Assembly (NCBI GenBank): GCA_020636195.1
Contig: JACJYH010000001.1
Location: forward strand, 62,001-126,000
DNA from: Lewinellaceae bacterium
GTDB taxonomy: Bacteria > Bacteroidota > Bacteroidia > Chitinophagales > Saprospiraceae
Direction of reading: 5' to 3'
DNA: 64,000 nucleotides
In this document: one piece after another, positions 19,019 through 27,898 of the stretch
How the letters are laid out: each line of letters begins with the position of its first letter
Numbering within the stretch: the first letter of the stretch is position 1
Program-made: the position numbers and the translations under genes
Notes under the pieces: generated by a model
The model's input: the letters and a program-made list of their open reading frames with translations, nothing else
Told to the model about the DNA's origin: nothing
The model's database searches: none

Positions 19019-20176
19019 TTATACCAGCCTCTTCACCCTGTTTTCAAGGTCAATATATACCACCCCAGGTGTTTTTCCAATCTTAAAACTGCCAAGAGTA
19101 TCCTCAAAACCCAGAGCTTTTGCGCCATTAATTGTTCCCCATCTTATGAGTTCTTCTATCGGGATGTAAGAAGCATATTTACTAATAGTCAATATCTCAT
19201 CCCAGACTGACAAGTTCCAATTTGATGTCAATGAGTCAGTGCCAATCGTCATAGTGATGGGCTGTTTTAAAAGGTCTGCATACTTAGGCAAAGAGTTCTC
19301 GATATACAAATTAGCGTTTGGGCAGGTTGCCCAAAAAGTCTCATGAAAATGTTTGGAAGCGGCCATTACATCTTCTGCACTCGTCTGTGTGTTATGCACA
19401 AAAATTGGTTTTAATGAAGGTTTCAATCCTTCAATTAAATAGTGGATTGATGTTTTTCCTAAAGGTGTAAAGTCTAATTTCTGCTTTCCAAAACTTTCAA
19501 AGAAGTTTAAAAAATCTCTTTCGCCATTGAGAAACATAAGGTTTTCCTCATGAGTCTCTTGATTATGTATGCTTATTCTAGAGTTTTCAGGATTGACCTG
19601 ATTGATATAATGCATCAAGTTTTTGGTAATGGAATACGGAGCATGTGGAACCATTGATTTCATATCTTTTTCACCTACGCTATAAGACTTTAAAACATCG
19701 CCTCCATCTTTTATAACCCTTTCAGTATGATTAGGATTCATAAAATCAAAGAGCTCAACAAAAGTAAAGTATTGCAACTTGGATTGGGCTTTTACAATGG
19801 CAGTATCTGACCTATTAGAAATGTCTCCTACTGCCATGATTCCATTGTCATACATTTCTTTATCAGCAGTTTGAATAGCTTCAAAAATCTCTTCTTCATC
19901 GAAACCTCTTTGGGTGACTACTTCTTTGATAAATGGAATCAAACCTGTACCGGTAGGAACCTTCCCACGCATATGAGACAATTCCAAGTGACAATGTGTA
20001 TTGACAAAACCCGGGCAAAGAATGCCATCCACCTTCCTAACAGTGACAGGATCGTGATCTGCCCATGACTCAATACTGAGTACTTTTCCATTATTATCTG
20101 TAATTAAAACGGATTCATCTCTAAATGAAATGCCATCATGCAGTTGAGAAGCTGAAAATTTCAGTACATCTTCCAT
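19019..20176 (-). CDS. Amidohydrolase superfamily deaminase/hydrolase
   Basis: A 385-residue cytoplasmic metal-dependent hydrolase of the chlorohydrolase/TRZ-ATZ branch. The metal site is visible: HxH in NTHCHLELSH, a histidine in SIHNQETHEE, another in FVHNTQTS and the aspartate in IGTDSLTSN. A small beta-sandwich domain is formed by both ends. Related enzymes deaminate guanine, S-adenosylhomocysteine, methylthioadenosine or aminofutalosine; the HLELSH motif hints at the last, but the substrate cannot be fixed from sequence. The start lies one base after the stop of the peroxiredoxin gene, so the two form a tight operon. Confidence 0.85.
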   Translation of the reverse strand: MEDVLKFSASQLHDGISFRDESVLITDNNGKVLSIESWADHDPVTVRKVDGILCPGFVNTHCHLELSHMRGKVPTGTGLIPFIKEVVTQRGFDEEEIFEAIQTADKEMYDNGIMAVGDISNRSDTAIVKAQSKLQYFTFVELFDFMNPNHTERVIKDGGDVLKSYSVGEKDMKSMVPHAPYSITKNLMHYINQVNPENSRISIHNQETHEENLMFLNGERDFLNFFESFGKQKLDFTPLGKTSIHYLIEGLKPSLKPIFVHNTQTSAEDVMAASKHFHETFWATCPNANLYIENSLPKYADLLKQPITMTIGTDSLTSNWNLSVWDEILTISKYASYIPIEELIRWGTINGAKALGFEDTLGSFKIGKTPGVVYIDLENRVKRLV

Positions 20177-20177
20177 A

Positions 20178-20663
20178 TCAAATCTCTTTCAAAACTGCTA
20201 AAATTTGATCTCCATGTTGCTTGGATACTACATCTTCGATAATATGGGTTATCACTCCTTTTTCATTGATAAAAAATGTGGTCCTGTAAATGCCCATGAC
20301 TTCTTTCCCCATAAATATCTTGGGGCCATAAACACCAAAGACATTATGTAGATGCAACTCCGGATCAGCAACCAATCGATAAGGAAGGTTCTCCTTCTGA
20401 ATAAATTTCTGGTGTGATTTTACCGTGTCCCGACTGACTCCAATGACTTCAAATCCCATTTTTTGAATCTCATGATATGCGTTTGCAACACTTTTAGCTT
20501 CATTGGTACAGGTTGGGGATCCATCTGTACCATAAAAAAATAACACGTATTTAGAATTTTTGAAATAACTCTCATCAATTGATTTTCCGTCGTCCAAAAA
20601 TGCATTAAAGTATGGCAATACATCGCCAACTTTTACTTTTATCTTATTTTTATATTCACTCAT
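20178..20663 (-). CDS. bcp: Peroxiredoxin, Bcp/PrxQ type, 1-Cys
   Basis: A 161-residue thioredoxin-fold peroxidase that reduces hydroperoxides. The peroxidatic cysteine is C52 in GSPTCTNEA, the SxxC form of the family's T/SxxC motif, and the conserved arginine is in GIYRTTFFIN. It is the only cysteine in the protein, so the resolving thiol must come from a partner (1-Cys mechanism). In many relatives the upstream loop is YPKDNTPGC; here it reads YGTDGSPTC. First gene of a two-gene operon with the amidohydrolase. Confidence 0.92.
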   Translation of the reverse strand: MSEYKNKIKVKVGDVLPYFNAFLDDGKSIDESYFKNSKYVLFFYGTDGSPTCTNEAKSVANAYHEIQKMGFEVIGVSRDTVKSHQKFIQKENLPYRLVADPELHLHNVFGVYGPKIFMGKEVMGIYRTTFFINEKGVITHIIEDVVSKQHGDQILAVLKEI

Positions 20664-20764
20664 GACTCCTATTGAAACAGCCGATAAGAAAGTTTGGTTG
20701 CCAAGTTACAATCTTTTTCAGGTTCAGAATTTTTACAAAACTTAGTTAGTCACTTCATCCGTAA

Positions 20765-20789
20765 TTACCCTTAAAAACCGTAAGGGTAA
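20765..20789. promoter_or_regulatory. Perfect 9-bp dyad in a divergent promoter region
   Basis: TTACCCTTA (20765-20773) and TAAGGGTAA (20781-20789) form a perfect dyad with a 7-base centre. It is between the minus-strand peroxiredoxin and the plus-strand metalloprotease genes. There is no T-run beside it, which argues for an operator or a leader hairpin rather than a terminator. The rest of the 287-bp gap shows no gene. Confidence 0.35.
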
Positions 20790-20950
20790 ATGACCATTTT
20801 TATACAATTCATTGATTTTTATTATATTACAATGAAATATTGCATTAAAATTGCATCGTCTAGTTTTAAAAAATTTGAAGTGCACAGAAAAATTGTATTT
20901 CAATTCATTATTATTATAAGAGTTTTAACCACAAAAATCCAATAAAATTT

Positions 20951-23638
20951 ATGAAACACATTTTAACAATGGTCTTGTCGTTGACCGTTCTTTTTACTTT
21001 TGCACAAAGCCTTAAACCAATCGATTTAGTGACTATTGCCCAAGAAAAACAAGTTTCAAAATCTTACATTTTATGGAAAAAATCTACTCAACGCAGTAAT
21101 GTTGTCCTACCTAATGAATTAAAAGTAGCGCAAGTTCTTGAAGTGAATCCGGAAGAGATAAAAGCACTGATAAATGAGGAAGCTCCTCATATCAACTTAC
21201 AGTTACCATTGGAAAATGAAACAAATATAACTTTAGATTTAGTGGAAGTAAACCCATTGTCCGTGGGTGCTTCCATCCGCATAGCCCCAAGTATGCAAGC
21301 AGTATCAATCAACACAGGAAAGCATTACCGTGGTATCATACAAGGAGATATGACCAGCATAGTGGCTCTTTCTGTGTTTGATGGTGAAGTGATGGGTCTC
21401 ATATCTTCTAATAGATTCAATGGAAATCTCGTCTTAGGAAAGTTGGAGGACAATGACTATCACATCTTATATGAAGATCAACAAATAGCATCGCTGAATC
21501 ACTTTGAATGTATGACAGAGGACAACAATCTAAATTACAGCGCAGAACAGCTCAGATACAACCATTCTGAAAGAGATCTGAATAATTGTGTAAATTTATA
21601 TTTGGAAGTAAATACAGACATATACAATAATAAAGGTTCTATATCGGCTACCACAAATTACGTCACTGGACTTTTCAATCAAGTTGCGACTTTATACGCA
21701 AATGAGCAAATCAATGTCACTGTTTCTGATATCGTCATTTGGACATCACAAAGCCCATATACTTCCACTACATCTAGCGGAATGTTAAGTCAATTTACAG
21801 CCTACAGACAAGGATTCAATGGAGATTTAGCACAGCTGCTATCTTATCAAGCAAGCGGTGGCATCGCCTACCTAGATGGTCTATGTAGGTCAAATCCCGA
21901 TTATAGTATGTCATATGCTGGCATTTCATCAACGTACCAAAATGTACCTACCTATAGTTGGTCTGTCATGGTATGTACCCACGAATTTGGGCATTTGATG
22001 GGTTCGAATCACACACATGCATGTGCCTGGAATGGCAATAATACTGCCATCGATGGATGTTATACCACGGAAGGAAGCTGTCCAAATCCGGGCATTCCAC
22101 AAGGAGGTGGTACCATCATGTCCTACTGCCACTTGACAAGTGCAGGTATCAATTTGAATTTGGGGTTTGGACCGCAACCCGGCAATGTTATCCGCTCAGA
22201 AGTATCCAATGCTTCTTGCCTTACAGCTTGTTCAGGAGGTAGTGATACATGCAATGATGGCATACAAAATGGCAATGAAACCGGAGTAGATTGTGGCGGT
22301 TCTTGTGTTCCTTGCGATACTGGTGGCAATGAAGGCACACTTGTTGCCGGCCATTACTTTGAAAGTGGGTGGGACAACTGGATAGACGGAGGATCTAATT
22401 GTTATAGGTATGGAGGAAGCTTGTCTCCTGAAGGCACTTACTCTATTCGTCTGAGAAATAAAACAGGTGCCGCATCAACAATGACCTCACCTACCTTTGA
22501 TCTTTCTACTTTTGACACTGTGGCAATATCATTTAAGTTTTATGCCACAAGTTTCGAGGCAGGAGAAGATTTTTGGTTGAATTATTTTGATGGAACATCA
22601 TGGACCACAGTGAGACAATACGTTGTAGGAACTGATTTCTCAAATAACACCCAATCTTCAAAAACATTTACTATGGTTGGGCTATTTCCTTCTAACGCAA
22701 AAATCAGTTTCCAAGCGGATGCAGGTGACAATACAGACATCGTTTACATTGATGCAATAGAAATTTATGGCTTCGTAGGTAGCGATATTCCTACTTGCAA
22801 TGATGGTATCCAAAACGGAGATGAAACAGGTGTAGATTGTGGTGGCTCATGCGCACCATGTGGTGGCGGTGGTGGCGGAAGTAGTAGTGAAGAAATTTCA
22901 GGTCATTACTTTGAAAGCGGATGGGACAATTGGACAGACGGCGGTTCCGATTGCTACAGATATTATGGAAGTATATCACCGGAAGGTAGCTATTCTATCA
23001 GATTAAGAGATAACAGTGGTGCCGGATCAACGATGTTTTCACCTTCATACGATTTTACACCATATAATGCTCTTGATATCCAATTTCAATTCTATGCTGT
23101 CAACATGTTGCCGGGACAATCTTTAAAAATCAATTACTTTAATGGAAATACTTGGAGTACAGTATATTCATTGATAAGTGGTTCTCATTTTAACAACAAC
23201 ATTGACTATACAGCAACACTTACATTGACAGGAACTCTCGATAATAATGCAAAGATTGCGTTTGAATGCGATGGTTCTGACAATAATAACCTAGTTTATG
23301 TGGATGCCGTAGTTTTGACAGGATACTATGGAAGCTCATTGATAGAAGATCAAGTTCAACTATCAATTAACCCACTTCATAAAACCAGAATTGTTGATGA
23401 TAACACTCTAAAAGATGTTCAAGTCTATCCAAATCCGGCTTTGGAGCAGGTAAAAATCAATGCTGAAGAAAAAATATTGGAAGTCCATATATATTCTATG
23501 GAAGGAAAATTGCTGAAAGCACTGTCTCCAAATGATGCTTCAACCACAATACAAATCGATGAATTCAATTCAGGCGTATTACTTTTCGAAATAAAAACCG
23601 AAGAGTCCCAGACCATCGAGAAGATTATTAAACTGTAG
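20951..23638 (+). CDS. Secreted zinc metalloprotease (reprolysin-like) with T9SS type A sorting domain
   Basis: An 895-residue exported endopeptidase. The signal peptide ends near LFTFAQ. Residues 20-200 are a pro-region. The catalytic domain has the zinc motif HEFGHLMGSNH starting at H344 (ligands H344, H348, H354; catalytic E345) and the Met-turn TIMSYC with M390, as in M12-type metzincins. Two copies of a Cys-rich linker CNDGIQNG.ETGVDCGG follow (DNA 22250-22320 and 22796-22862), each leading into a 180-residue beta-sandwich starting with GHYFESGWDNW. The C-terminus is a type A sorting domain (VQVYPNPALEQ, ending EKIIKL), so export by the T9SS encoded at 47341-53091 is expected. A strong terminator follows. 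Confidence 0.93.
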   Translation: MKHILTMVLSLTVLFTFAQSLKPIDLVTIAQEKQVSKSYILWKKSTQRSNVVLPNELKVAQVLEVNPEEIKALINEEAPHINLQLPLENETNITLDLVEVNPLSVGASIRIAPSMQAVSINTGKHYRGIIQGDMTSIVALSVFDGEVMGLISSNRFNGNLVLGKLEDNDYHILYEDQQIASLNHFECMTEDNNLNYSAEQLRYNHSERDLNNCVNLYLEVNTDIYNNKGSISATTNYVTGLFNQVATLYANEQINVTVSDIVIWTSQSPYTSTTSSGMLSQFTAYRQGFNGDLAQLLSYQASGGIAYLDGLCRSNPDYSMSYAGISSTYQNVPTYSWSVMVCTHEFGHLMGSNHTHACAWNGNNTAIDGCYTTEGSCPNPGIPQGGGTIMSYCHLTSAGINLNLGFGPQPGNVIRSEVSNASCLTACSGGSDTCNDGIQNGNETGVDCGGSCVPCDTGGNEGTLVAGHYFESGWDNWIDGGSNCYRYGGSLSPEGTYSIRLRNKTGAASTMTSPTFDLSTFDTVAISFKFYATSFEAGEDFWLNYFDGTSWTTVRQYVVGTDFSNNTQSSKTFTMVGLFPSNAKISFQADAGDNTDIVYIDAIEIYGFVGSDIPTCNDGIQNGDETGVDCGGSCAPCGGGGGGSSSEEISGHYFESGWDNWTDGGSDCYRYYGSISPEGSYSIRLRDNSGAGSTMFSPSYDFTPYNALDIQFQFYAVNMLPGQSLKINYFNGNTWSTVYSLISGSHFNNNIDYTATLTLTGTLDNNAKIAFECDGSDNNNLVYVDAVVLTGYYGSSLIEDQVQLSINPLHKTRIVDDNTLKDVQVYPNPALEQVKINAEEKILEVHIYSMEGKLLKALSPNDASTTIQIDEFNSGVLLFEIKTEESQTIEKIIKL
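22254..23330 (+). repeat. Internal duplication: Cys-rich linker plus beta-sandwich, two copies
   Basis: Unit 1 (about 22250-22790) and unit 2 (about 22796-23330) each hold a CNDGIQNG..TGVDCGGSC linker and a domain beginning GHYFESGWDNW and containing CYRY, SPEG.YSIRLR and STM.SP. The protein copies are clearly homologous but diverged, so the duplication is not recent. Confidence 0.85.
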
Positions 23639-23660
23639 AGAAGTCAGCCATAGAACCTAT

Positions 23661-23699
23661 AAAACCCCGCTTGGAATGGTATTTCAAGCGGGGTTTTTT
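23661..23699 (+). terminator. Intrinsic terminator after the metalloprotease gene
   Basis: AAAACCCCGCTTGGAA (23661-23676) pairs with TTTCAAGCGGGGTTTT (23682-23697), a GC-rich stem with a short loop and a T-run. It lies 23 bp after the metalloprotease stop. Confidence 0.9.
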
Positions 23700-23805
23700 G
23701 ATTCCTTGCACTTGAAATTTTCATTTTTTTAAATCAAAAGGACAATAACAGCCCACATTTTCGTTTTAATACTGATATTTGCACTTTAAAATAAAGTTGT
23801 TTTCA

Positions 23806-24894
23806 ATGTATCAAACAAGCTTTAATTTCAATTTATATAAACTTGTATTCGCTTTTTCTGTAGTGTTGTGTTTGTCCAAAAGCATGTATGCACAAGATCC
23901 ACATTTTTCTCAATATTATGCTTCACCACTCAATTTGAATCCCGCTTTGGTAGGCAGTTACAGCGGTACTTTCAGGATTTCAACCATCTATAGAGATCAA
24001 TGGCGTTTTGCAGTTGATAATCCTCTCAAAACATTTTCAGCCAGTGGCGACGTGAAGATTGCTATGAATTTCGGAACCAAAAAGAAAGAAAAAGACTTTG
24101 TAGGATTAGGTATATCATTCTTCGGCGATAGAGTCACACATTTTGACTTCAATACAAACCAGATTTCACTTTCTTTAGGCTACCATAAAGTATTAGATGA
24201 AAAAACAAAACAATATTTGGGCATAGCATTTCAAGGAGGTGTTTCACAAAAATCAGTCAATTATGAAGACTTGGAATTTGGCGATCAATTTAATGCCATC
24301 AATGGATATACACTTCCTACCGATGAAGCGCTTCCACCCAATAACAAAGCGTATGCAGATTTCGGAATCGGACTCTACTATTCTCAATCTCCGTCAAAGA
24401 AATTTGGCTACCATTTAGGTGTCGGGTATTTTCATCTTAACAAACCCAATATTTCATATTATAATCTGAATGAAATCATAGATCCAAATGTTGTAAAAGT
24501 CAGCACTATTCAGCCTAAATTAAGTTTTCATGCCGGTGCAAGAATCGAAACTTCAGACAGATTTTCAGTAGAACCACGAACCATTATACTTAAACAAGAT
24601 AAAGACTTGGAAGTCAATTTAGGAAGCAATTTCAGGTATAAGTTTTCAAAAACTTCTAACCAATATGGTTTACTAGGAATCTATGGTAGAGGCGTGGATA
24701 ATATTTCAGGTTTTGCACCCGAATCCATTACAATCATGGCAGGATACGAGAGAAATAACTTTATTTTAGGATTCAGCTACGACCAATCATTAAAGAATTT
24801 TATTGACGCACCAAAGTCTCTATCGTCATTGGAAGTATCCTTGATTTATATTGGAGAACACAGCAATGACAATCAATTCTGTCCTCAATTTTAA
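23806..24894 (+). CDS. PorP/SprF family outer-membrane protein
   Basis: A 362-residue outer-membrane beta-barrel of the PorP/SprF family, whose members partner the T9SS or its substrates. I placed the start at ATG 23806 rather than the upstream TTG at 23779 because a -7-like element (GATATTTG, 23774-23781) overlaps the TTG. The signal peptide (SVVLCLSKSMYAQ) is followed by DPHFSQYYASPLNLNPALVG, the family's N-terminal hallmark, and by SGTFRISTIYRDQW. It lies just after a T9SS substrate gene and apart from the core locus, which has its own porP at 52123. It may serve a specific substrate, as SprF serves SprB; this is inference. Confidence 0.9.
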   Translation: MYQTSFNFNLYKLVFAFSVVLCLSKSMYAQDPHFSQYYASPLNLNPALVGSYSGTFRISTIYRDQWRFAVDNPLKTFSASGDVKIAMNFGTKKKEKDFVGLGISFFGDRVTHFDFNTNQISLSLGYHKVLDEKTKQYLGIAFQGGVSQKSVNYEDLEFGDQFNAINGYTLPTDEALPPNNKAYADFGIGLYYSQSPSKKFGYHLGVGYFHLNKPNISYYNLNEIIDPNVVKVSTIQPKLSFHAGARIETSDRFSVEPRTIILKQDKDLEVNLGSNFRYKFSKTSNQYGLLGIYGRGVDNISGFAPESITIMAGYERNNFILGFSYDQSLKNFIDAPKSLSSLEVSLIYIGEHSNDNQFCPQF

Positions 24895-24906
24895 TATTAT
24901 ATTTTT

Positions 24907-26040
24907 CTAGACTAGGGATTGAGCAAGCACCCTCTGATACAAAGCTTCGTATTTGGGTAAAATACCTGCGATATCAAAATTATGGGCGTGTTTGAAGGCA
25001 TTCTTACTAAAGGCCTTATGTGTTTTTTCATCGCTCAATATTGTTAGGCAATCATCTGCCATCCCCTTTGTATCCCCTATTTCTCTTAAAAATCCTGTTA
25101 CTCCTTGAACATTGACCTCAGGTAAGCCACCGGCATTTGAAGAAACCACAGGTACTTCACAAGCCATTGCCTCCAATGCCGCTAAACCAAAACTTTCACT
25201 TTCAGAAGGCAATAAAAACAAGTCAGCCACAGCAAGAATTTCTTCTACCGCTTCTTGCTTACCCAAAAACCTGATATGCTCACATAAATTCAGAGTCCTA
25301 CACAAATCTTCCATAAACTTACGCTCAGGCCCATCCCCAATCAACAATAACTTTGCATCCATTTTTTGACGAATGAGTCTAAATACCTCTATGACATCTT
25401 CTACTCTTTTTACCTTTCTAAAATTTGAGATATGTACAATGATTTTTTCGCCATCAGGAGCTATTGCCTTCTTAAAATGGTCCTTATTGGTCTTCTTAAA
25501 CCGCTTAAAATCTATGAAATTATATATGACATCTATCTCCCTTGTGATATTAAAGGATGACATTGTTTCCGATTTTAGATGTTGAGAAACTGCAGTCACA
25601 CCATCCGAATTATTGATAGAGAACTCTACAACCGGAGCAAAGGTGCCATCGATACCTACCAAGGTAATATCTGTACCATGCAAGGTGGTGATGAATGGAA
25701 TTCTTATCCCTTGGGATAGCAATATTTGTTTTGTCATAAAAGCGACAGCAGCATGAGGAATGGCATAGTGCACGTGTAGAAGATCCAACTGTTCGAATTT
25801 GACAACGTCTGCCATTTTACTTGCCAATGCAGTTTCATAAGGAGTAAATTCAAATAATGGATAAGAAGGTGGTGTCACTTCATGAAAGTAGGCATTGGAA
25901 TGGAAATTCGTCAATCTCACCGGCCTTTTATAGGTGATAAAGTGCACTTGATGTCCTTTATCCGCCAATCCTAATCCCAACTCTGTAGCCACGACGCCAC
26001 TGCCTCCAAATGTGGGATAACATACAATTCCTATTTTCAC
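24907..26040 (-). CDS. bshA: N-acetyl-alpha-D-glucosaminyl L-malate synthase BshA
   Basis: A GT4-family glycosyltransferase (377 residues) that joins GlcNAc from UDP-GlcNAc to L-malate, the first step of bacillithiol synthesis. It begins with MKIGIVCYPTFGGSGVVATE, whose GGSG loop binds the nucleotide, has HVHYAIPHA and TTLHGTDITLVG characteristic of BshA, and the GT4 E-x7-E motif in PSESESFGLAALEAMA. Length is normal. No other bacillithiol gene (bshB, bshC) is in the window. It is divergent from the Xer recombinase across 81 bp; a TTGTTTTG -7-like element is at 26065-26072. Confidence 0.95.
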   Translation of the reverse strand: MKIGIVCYPTFGGSGVVATELGLGLADKGHQVHFITYKRPVRLTNFHSNAYFHEVTPPSYPLFEFTPYETALASKMADVVKFEQLDLLHVHYAIPHAAVAFMTKQILLSQGIRIPFITTLHGTDITLVGIDGTFAPVVEFSINNSDGVTAVSQHLKSETMSSFNITREIDVIYNFIDFKRFKKTNKDHFKKAIAPDGEKIIVHISNFRKVKRVEDVIEVFRLIRQKMDAKLLLIGDGPERKFMEDLCRTLNLCEHIRFLGKQEAVEEILAVADLFLLPSESESFGLAALEAMACEVPVVSSNAGGLPEVNVQGVTGFLREIGDTKGMADDCLTILSDEKTHKAFSKNAFKHAHNFDIAGILPKYEALYQRVLAQSLV

Positions 26041-26121
26041 TAAACTTTGAATTATTTAGAATAGCAAAACAATCAAGCTTTATTTATAGTTTAACAAATT
26101 CACAAAATCAAACGATTCTGA

Positions 26122-27036
26122 ATGGATTGGAAAAGCTGCTTGGCAGGTTTTAAGGCGTATTTGTTATTAGAAAAATCTCTTTCGGATCATAGCATTGAGG
26201 CCTATTTGAGAGATGTCAATAAACTGATGCAATATTGCCAGTTAAAAGAATTGGGCAATTCTCCCATAACGATCCATCCGGACAACCTCTCGGATTTTGT
26301 GTATTTTATAAATGATTTGGGTCTTGAAGCGAGAAGTCAGGCAAGGATCATTTCAGGCGTTAGAGCTTTCTACAAGTATTTAGTCTTGGAGGACTTGATA
26401 GATCATGATCCCACGGAACACATGCAAACCCCGAAGCTCAAACGTAGCCTTCCGGACGTCCTATCATATGAAGAGATAGATAATATTCTTCAGTCGATCG
26501 ATTTATCTTCTGACCACGGTCATAGAAACAAAGCCATGCTTGAAACACTATATGCCTGTGGACTTCGCGTATCTGAATTGATTTCACTGAAACTCAGCAA
26601 CTATTTTCCTGAAGAAGGCTTCATAAAAGTCATAGGTAAAAACAATAAAGAAAGGTTGATTCCAATTGGTGATGCTGCAATAAATCAAATAAATATCTAT
26701 ATACAAACCGATAGAACCCAATTAAAAATAGCCAAAGGGTATGAAGATTTTATATTTCTAAACAGAAGGGGTAAATCATTAACTAGAAATATGATCTTCC
26801 TGTTAATCAAAACCTATGTAGCACAAGCAGGCATTTCAAAATCTATCAGTCCACACACATTCAGGCATTCATTTGCTACGCATTTGGTGGAAGGAGGAGC
26901 GGATTTGCGGGCTGTTCAAGAGATGTTAGGACATGAATCTATTTTAACTACAGAAATTTACACACATTTAGACAAACAATTTCTCAGAGAAACCATCAGG
27001 GCATATCACCCAATTTCAAAATTATCGGGTAAATAA
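26122..27036 (+). CDS. xerD: Tyrosine recombinase XerD/XerC
   Basis: A 304-residue site-specific recombinase that resolves chromosome dimers at dif with FtsK. The N-terminal SAM-like core-binding domain (1-100) is followed by the catalytic domain with all active residues: R149 in CGLRVSE, K173 in GKNNKER, H245 and R248 in HTFRHS, H271 in LGHES, and the nucleophile Y280 in EIYTH. Size and lack of neighbouring mobile-element genes favour the housekeeping Xer rather than an integrase. XerC versus XerD cannot be decided here; the closing region resembles XerD. Confidence 0.93.
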   Translation: MDWKSCLAGFKAYLLLEKSLSDHSIEAYLRDVNKLMQYCQLKELGNSPITIHPDNLSDFVYFINDLGLEARSQARIISGVRAFYKYLVLEDLIDHDPTEHMQTPKLKRSLPDVLSYEEIDNILQSIDLSSDHGHRNKAMLETLYACGLRVSELISLKLSNYFPEEGFIKVIGKNNKERLIPIGDAAINQINIYIQTDRTQLKIAKGYEDFIFLNRRGKSLTRNMIFLLIKTYVAQAGISKSISPHTFRHSFATHLVEGGADLRAVQEMLGHESILTTEIYTHLDKQFLRETIRAYHPISKLSGK

Positions 27037-27058
27037 TTTTTACATTCTCGTAGTAATA

Positions 27059-27220
27059 AGAGTATGTTTAAATTTTGTTTTTGGATAATAAAATGGAATT
27101 ATTTTGAGCGAAAAAAGGCAAATTTTGCTGTCGAATGTGGGCAATTCGACGAAATATTTAACGAATTTGTAGCCAAAATAAAACATTTTCATGCTAAAGG
27201 ATAAATTTTAAACATACTCT
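27059..27220. mobile_element. MITE-like palindromic element, 162 bp
   Basis: The ends are 18-bp inverted repeats with one mismatch: AGAGTATGTTTAAATTTT (27059-27076) and AAATTTTAAACATACTCT (27203-27220). The interior is also partly self-complementary, with a central hairpin GTCGAAT (27130-27136) and ATTCGAC (27144-27150). It has no coding frame. It fills most of the gap between xerD and tdk. No clear target-site duplication is seen and no second copy was found in the window, so a non-autonomous element is inference from structure only. Confidence 0.5.
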
Positions 27221-27289
27221 AAACAAGATTTTAAGTTTTTAATCGAGGAATTTTTATTTCTTTGCATTTGAATTTCATCAATTGATTAC

Positions 27290-27886
27290 ATGTTTTTAGA
27301 ACCTGCTTTTCGCGGACAAAGAAGTGGATGGATAGAAATCATATGCGGATCCATGTTTTCCGGAAAAACTGAAGAACTCATAAGACGCATTAAAAGAGCT
27401 CGTTTTGCCAACCAAAAAGTACAAATCTTCAAGCCCGCAAAAGATGTAAGATACGATGAAAAGAATGTAGTTTCTCATGATGATCGCTATATTGATTCCC
27501 AACCCATCACACACAGTAAAGAGATTTTGGACTACATAGACAATGCCAATGTGGTTGGAATAGATGAGGCTCAATTTTTCGACGATGACCTACCGCAAGT
27601 GTGTCAACATCTAGCATTGAAAGGTGTAAGAGTTATTGTGGCTGGATTAGATATGGATTTCAAAGGGCGACCTTTTGGACCGATTCCTGCCCTCTTATCT
27701 GTTTCTGAGTACATCACGAAGGTGCATGCTATCTGTCCACATTGTGGCAATCTTGCTACCCATTCGTATAGGTTATCTGAAGAACAAGACACCGTTGTAC
27801 TTGGTGAAAAAGATAAATACGAACCACGCTGTAGACTGTGCTACAGCATGGGTAATATTTTAAATTTTAAGCTTAAAAAGGACTAA
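27290..27886 (+). CDS. tdk: Thymidine kinase
   Basis: A 198-residue type II thymidine kinase that phosphorylates thymidine with ATP in nucleotide salvage. Walker A is GSMFSGKT, the Mg-binding aspartate is in VVGIDEAQFF (E is the catalytic base), and the lasso region has VAGLDMDFKGRPFGP. The zinc site is built from CPHCG and, further on, CRLC, so all four cysteines are present. A -7-like TTTCTTTG is at 27257-27264, just after the MITE-like element. Converges on the DUF5777 gene with 12 bp between stops. Confidence 0.96.
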   Translation: MFLEPAFRGQRSGWIEIICGSMFSGKTEELIRRIKRARFANQKVQIFKPAKDVRYDEKNVVSHDDRYIDSQPITHSKEILDYIDNANVVGIDEAQFFDDDLPQVCQHLALKGVRVIVAGLDMDFKGRPFGPIPALLSVSEYITKVHAICPHCGNLATHSYRLSEEQDTVVLGEKDKYEPRCRLCYSMGNILNFKLKKD

Positions 27887-27898
27887 AACGAAGATTGC

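Noticed and set aside
26122..27036. Reading the Xer recombinase as a phage or integron integrase
   Set aside because: Standard Xer length and motifs, no adjacent att-like repeats, phage genes or cassette array.
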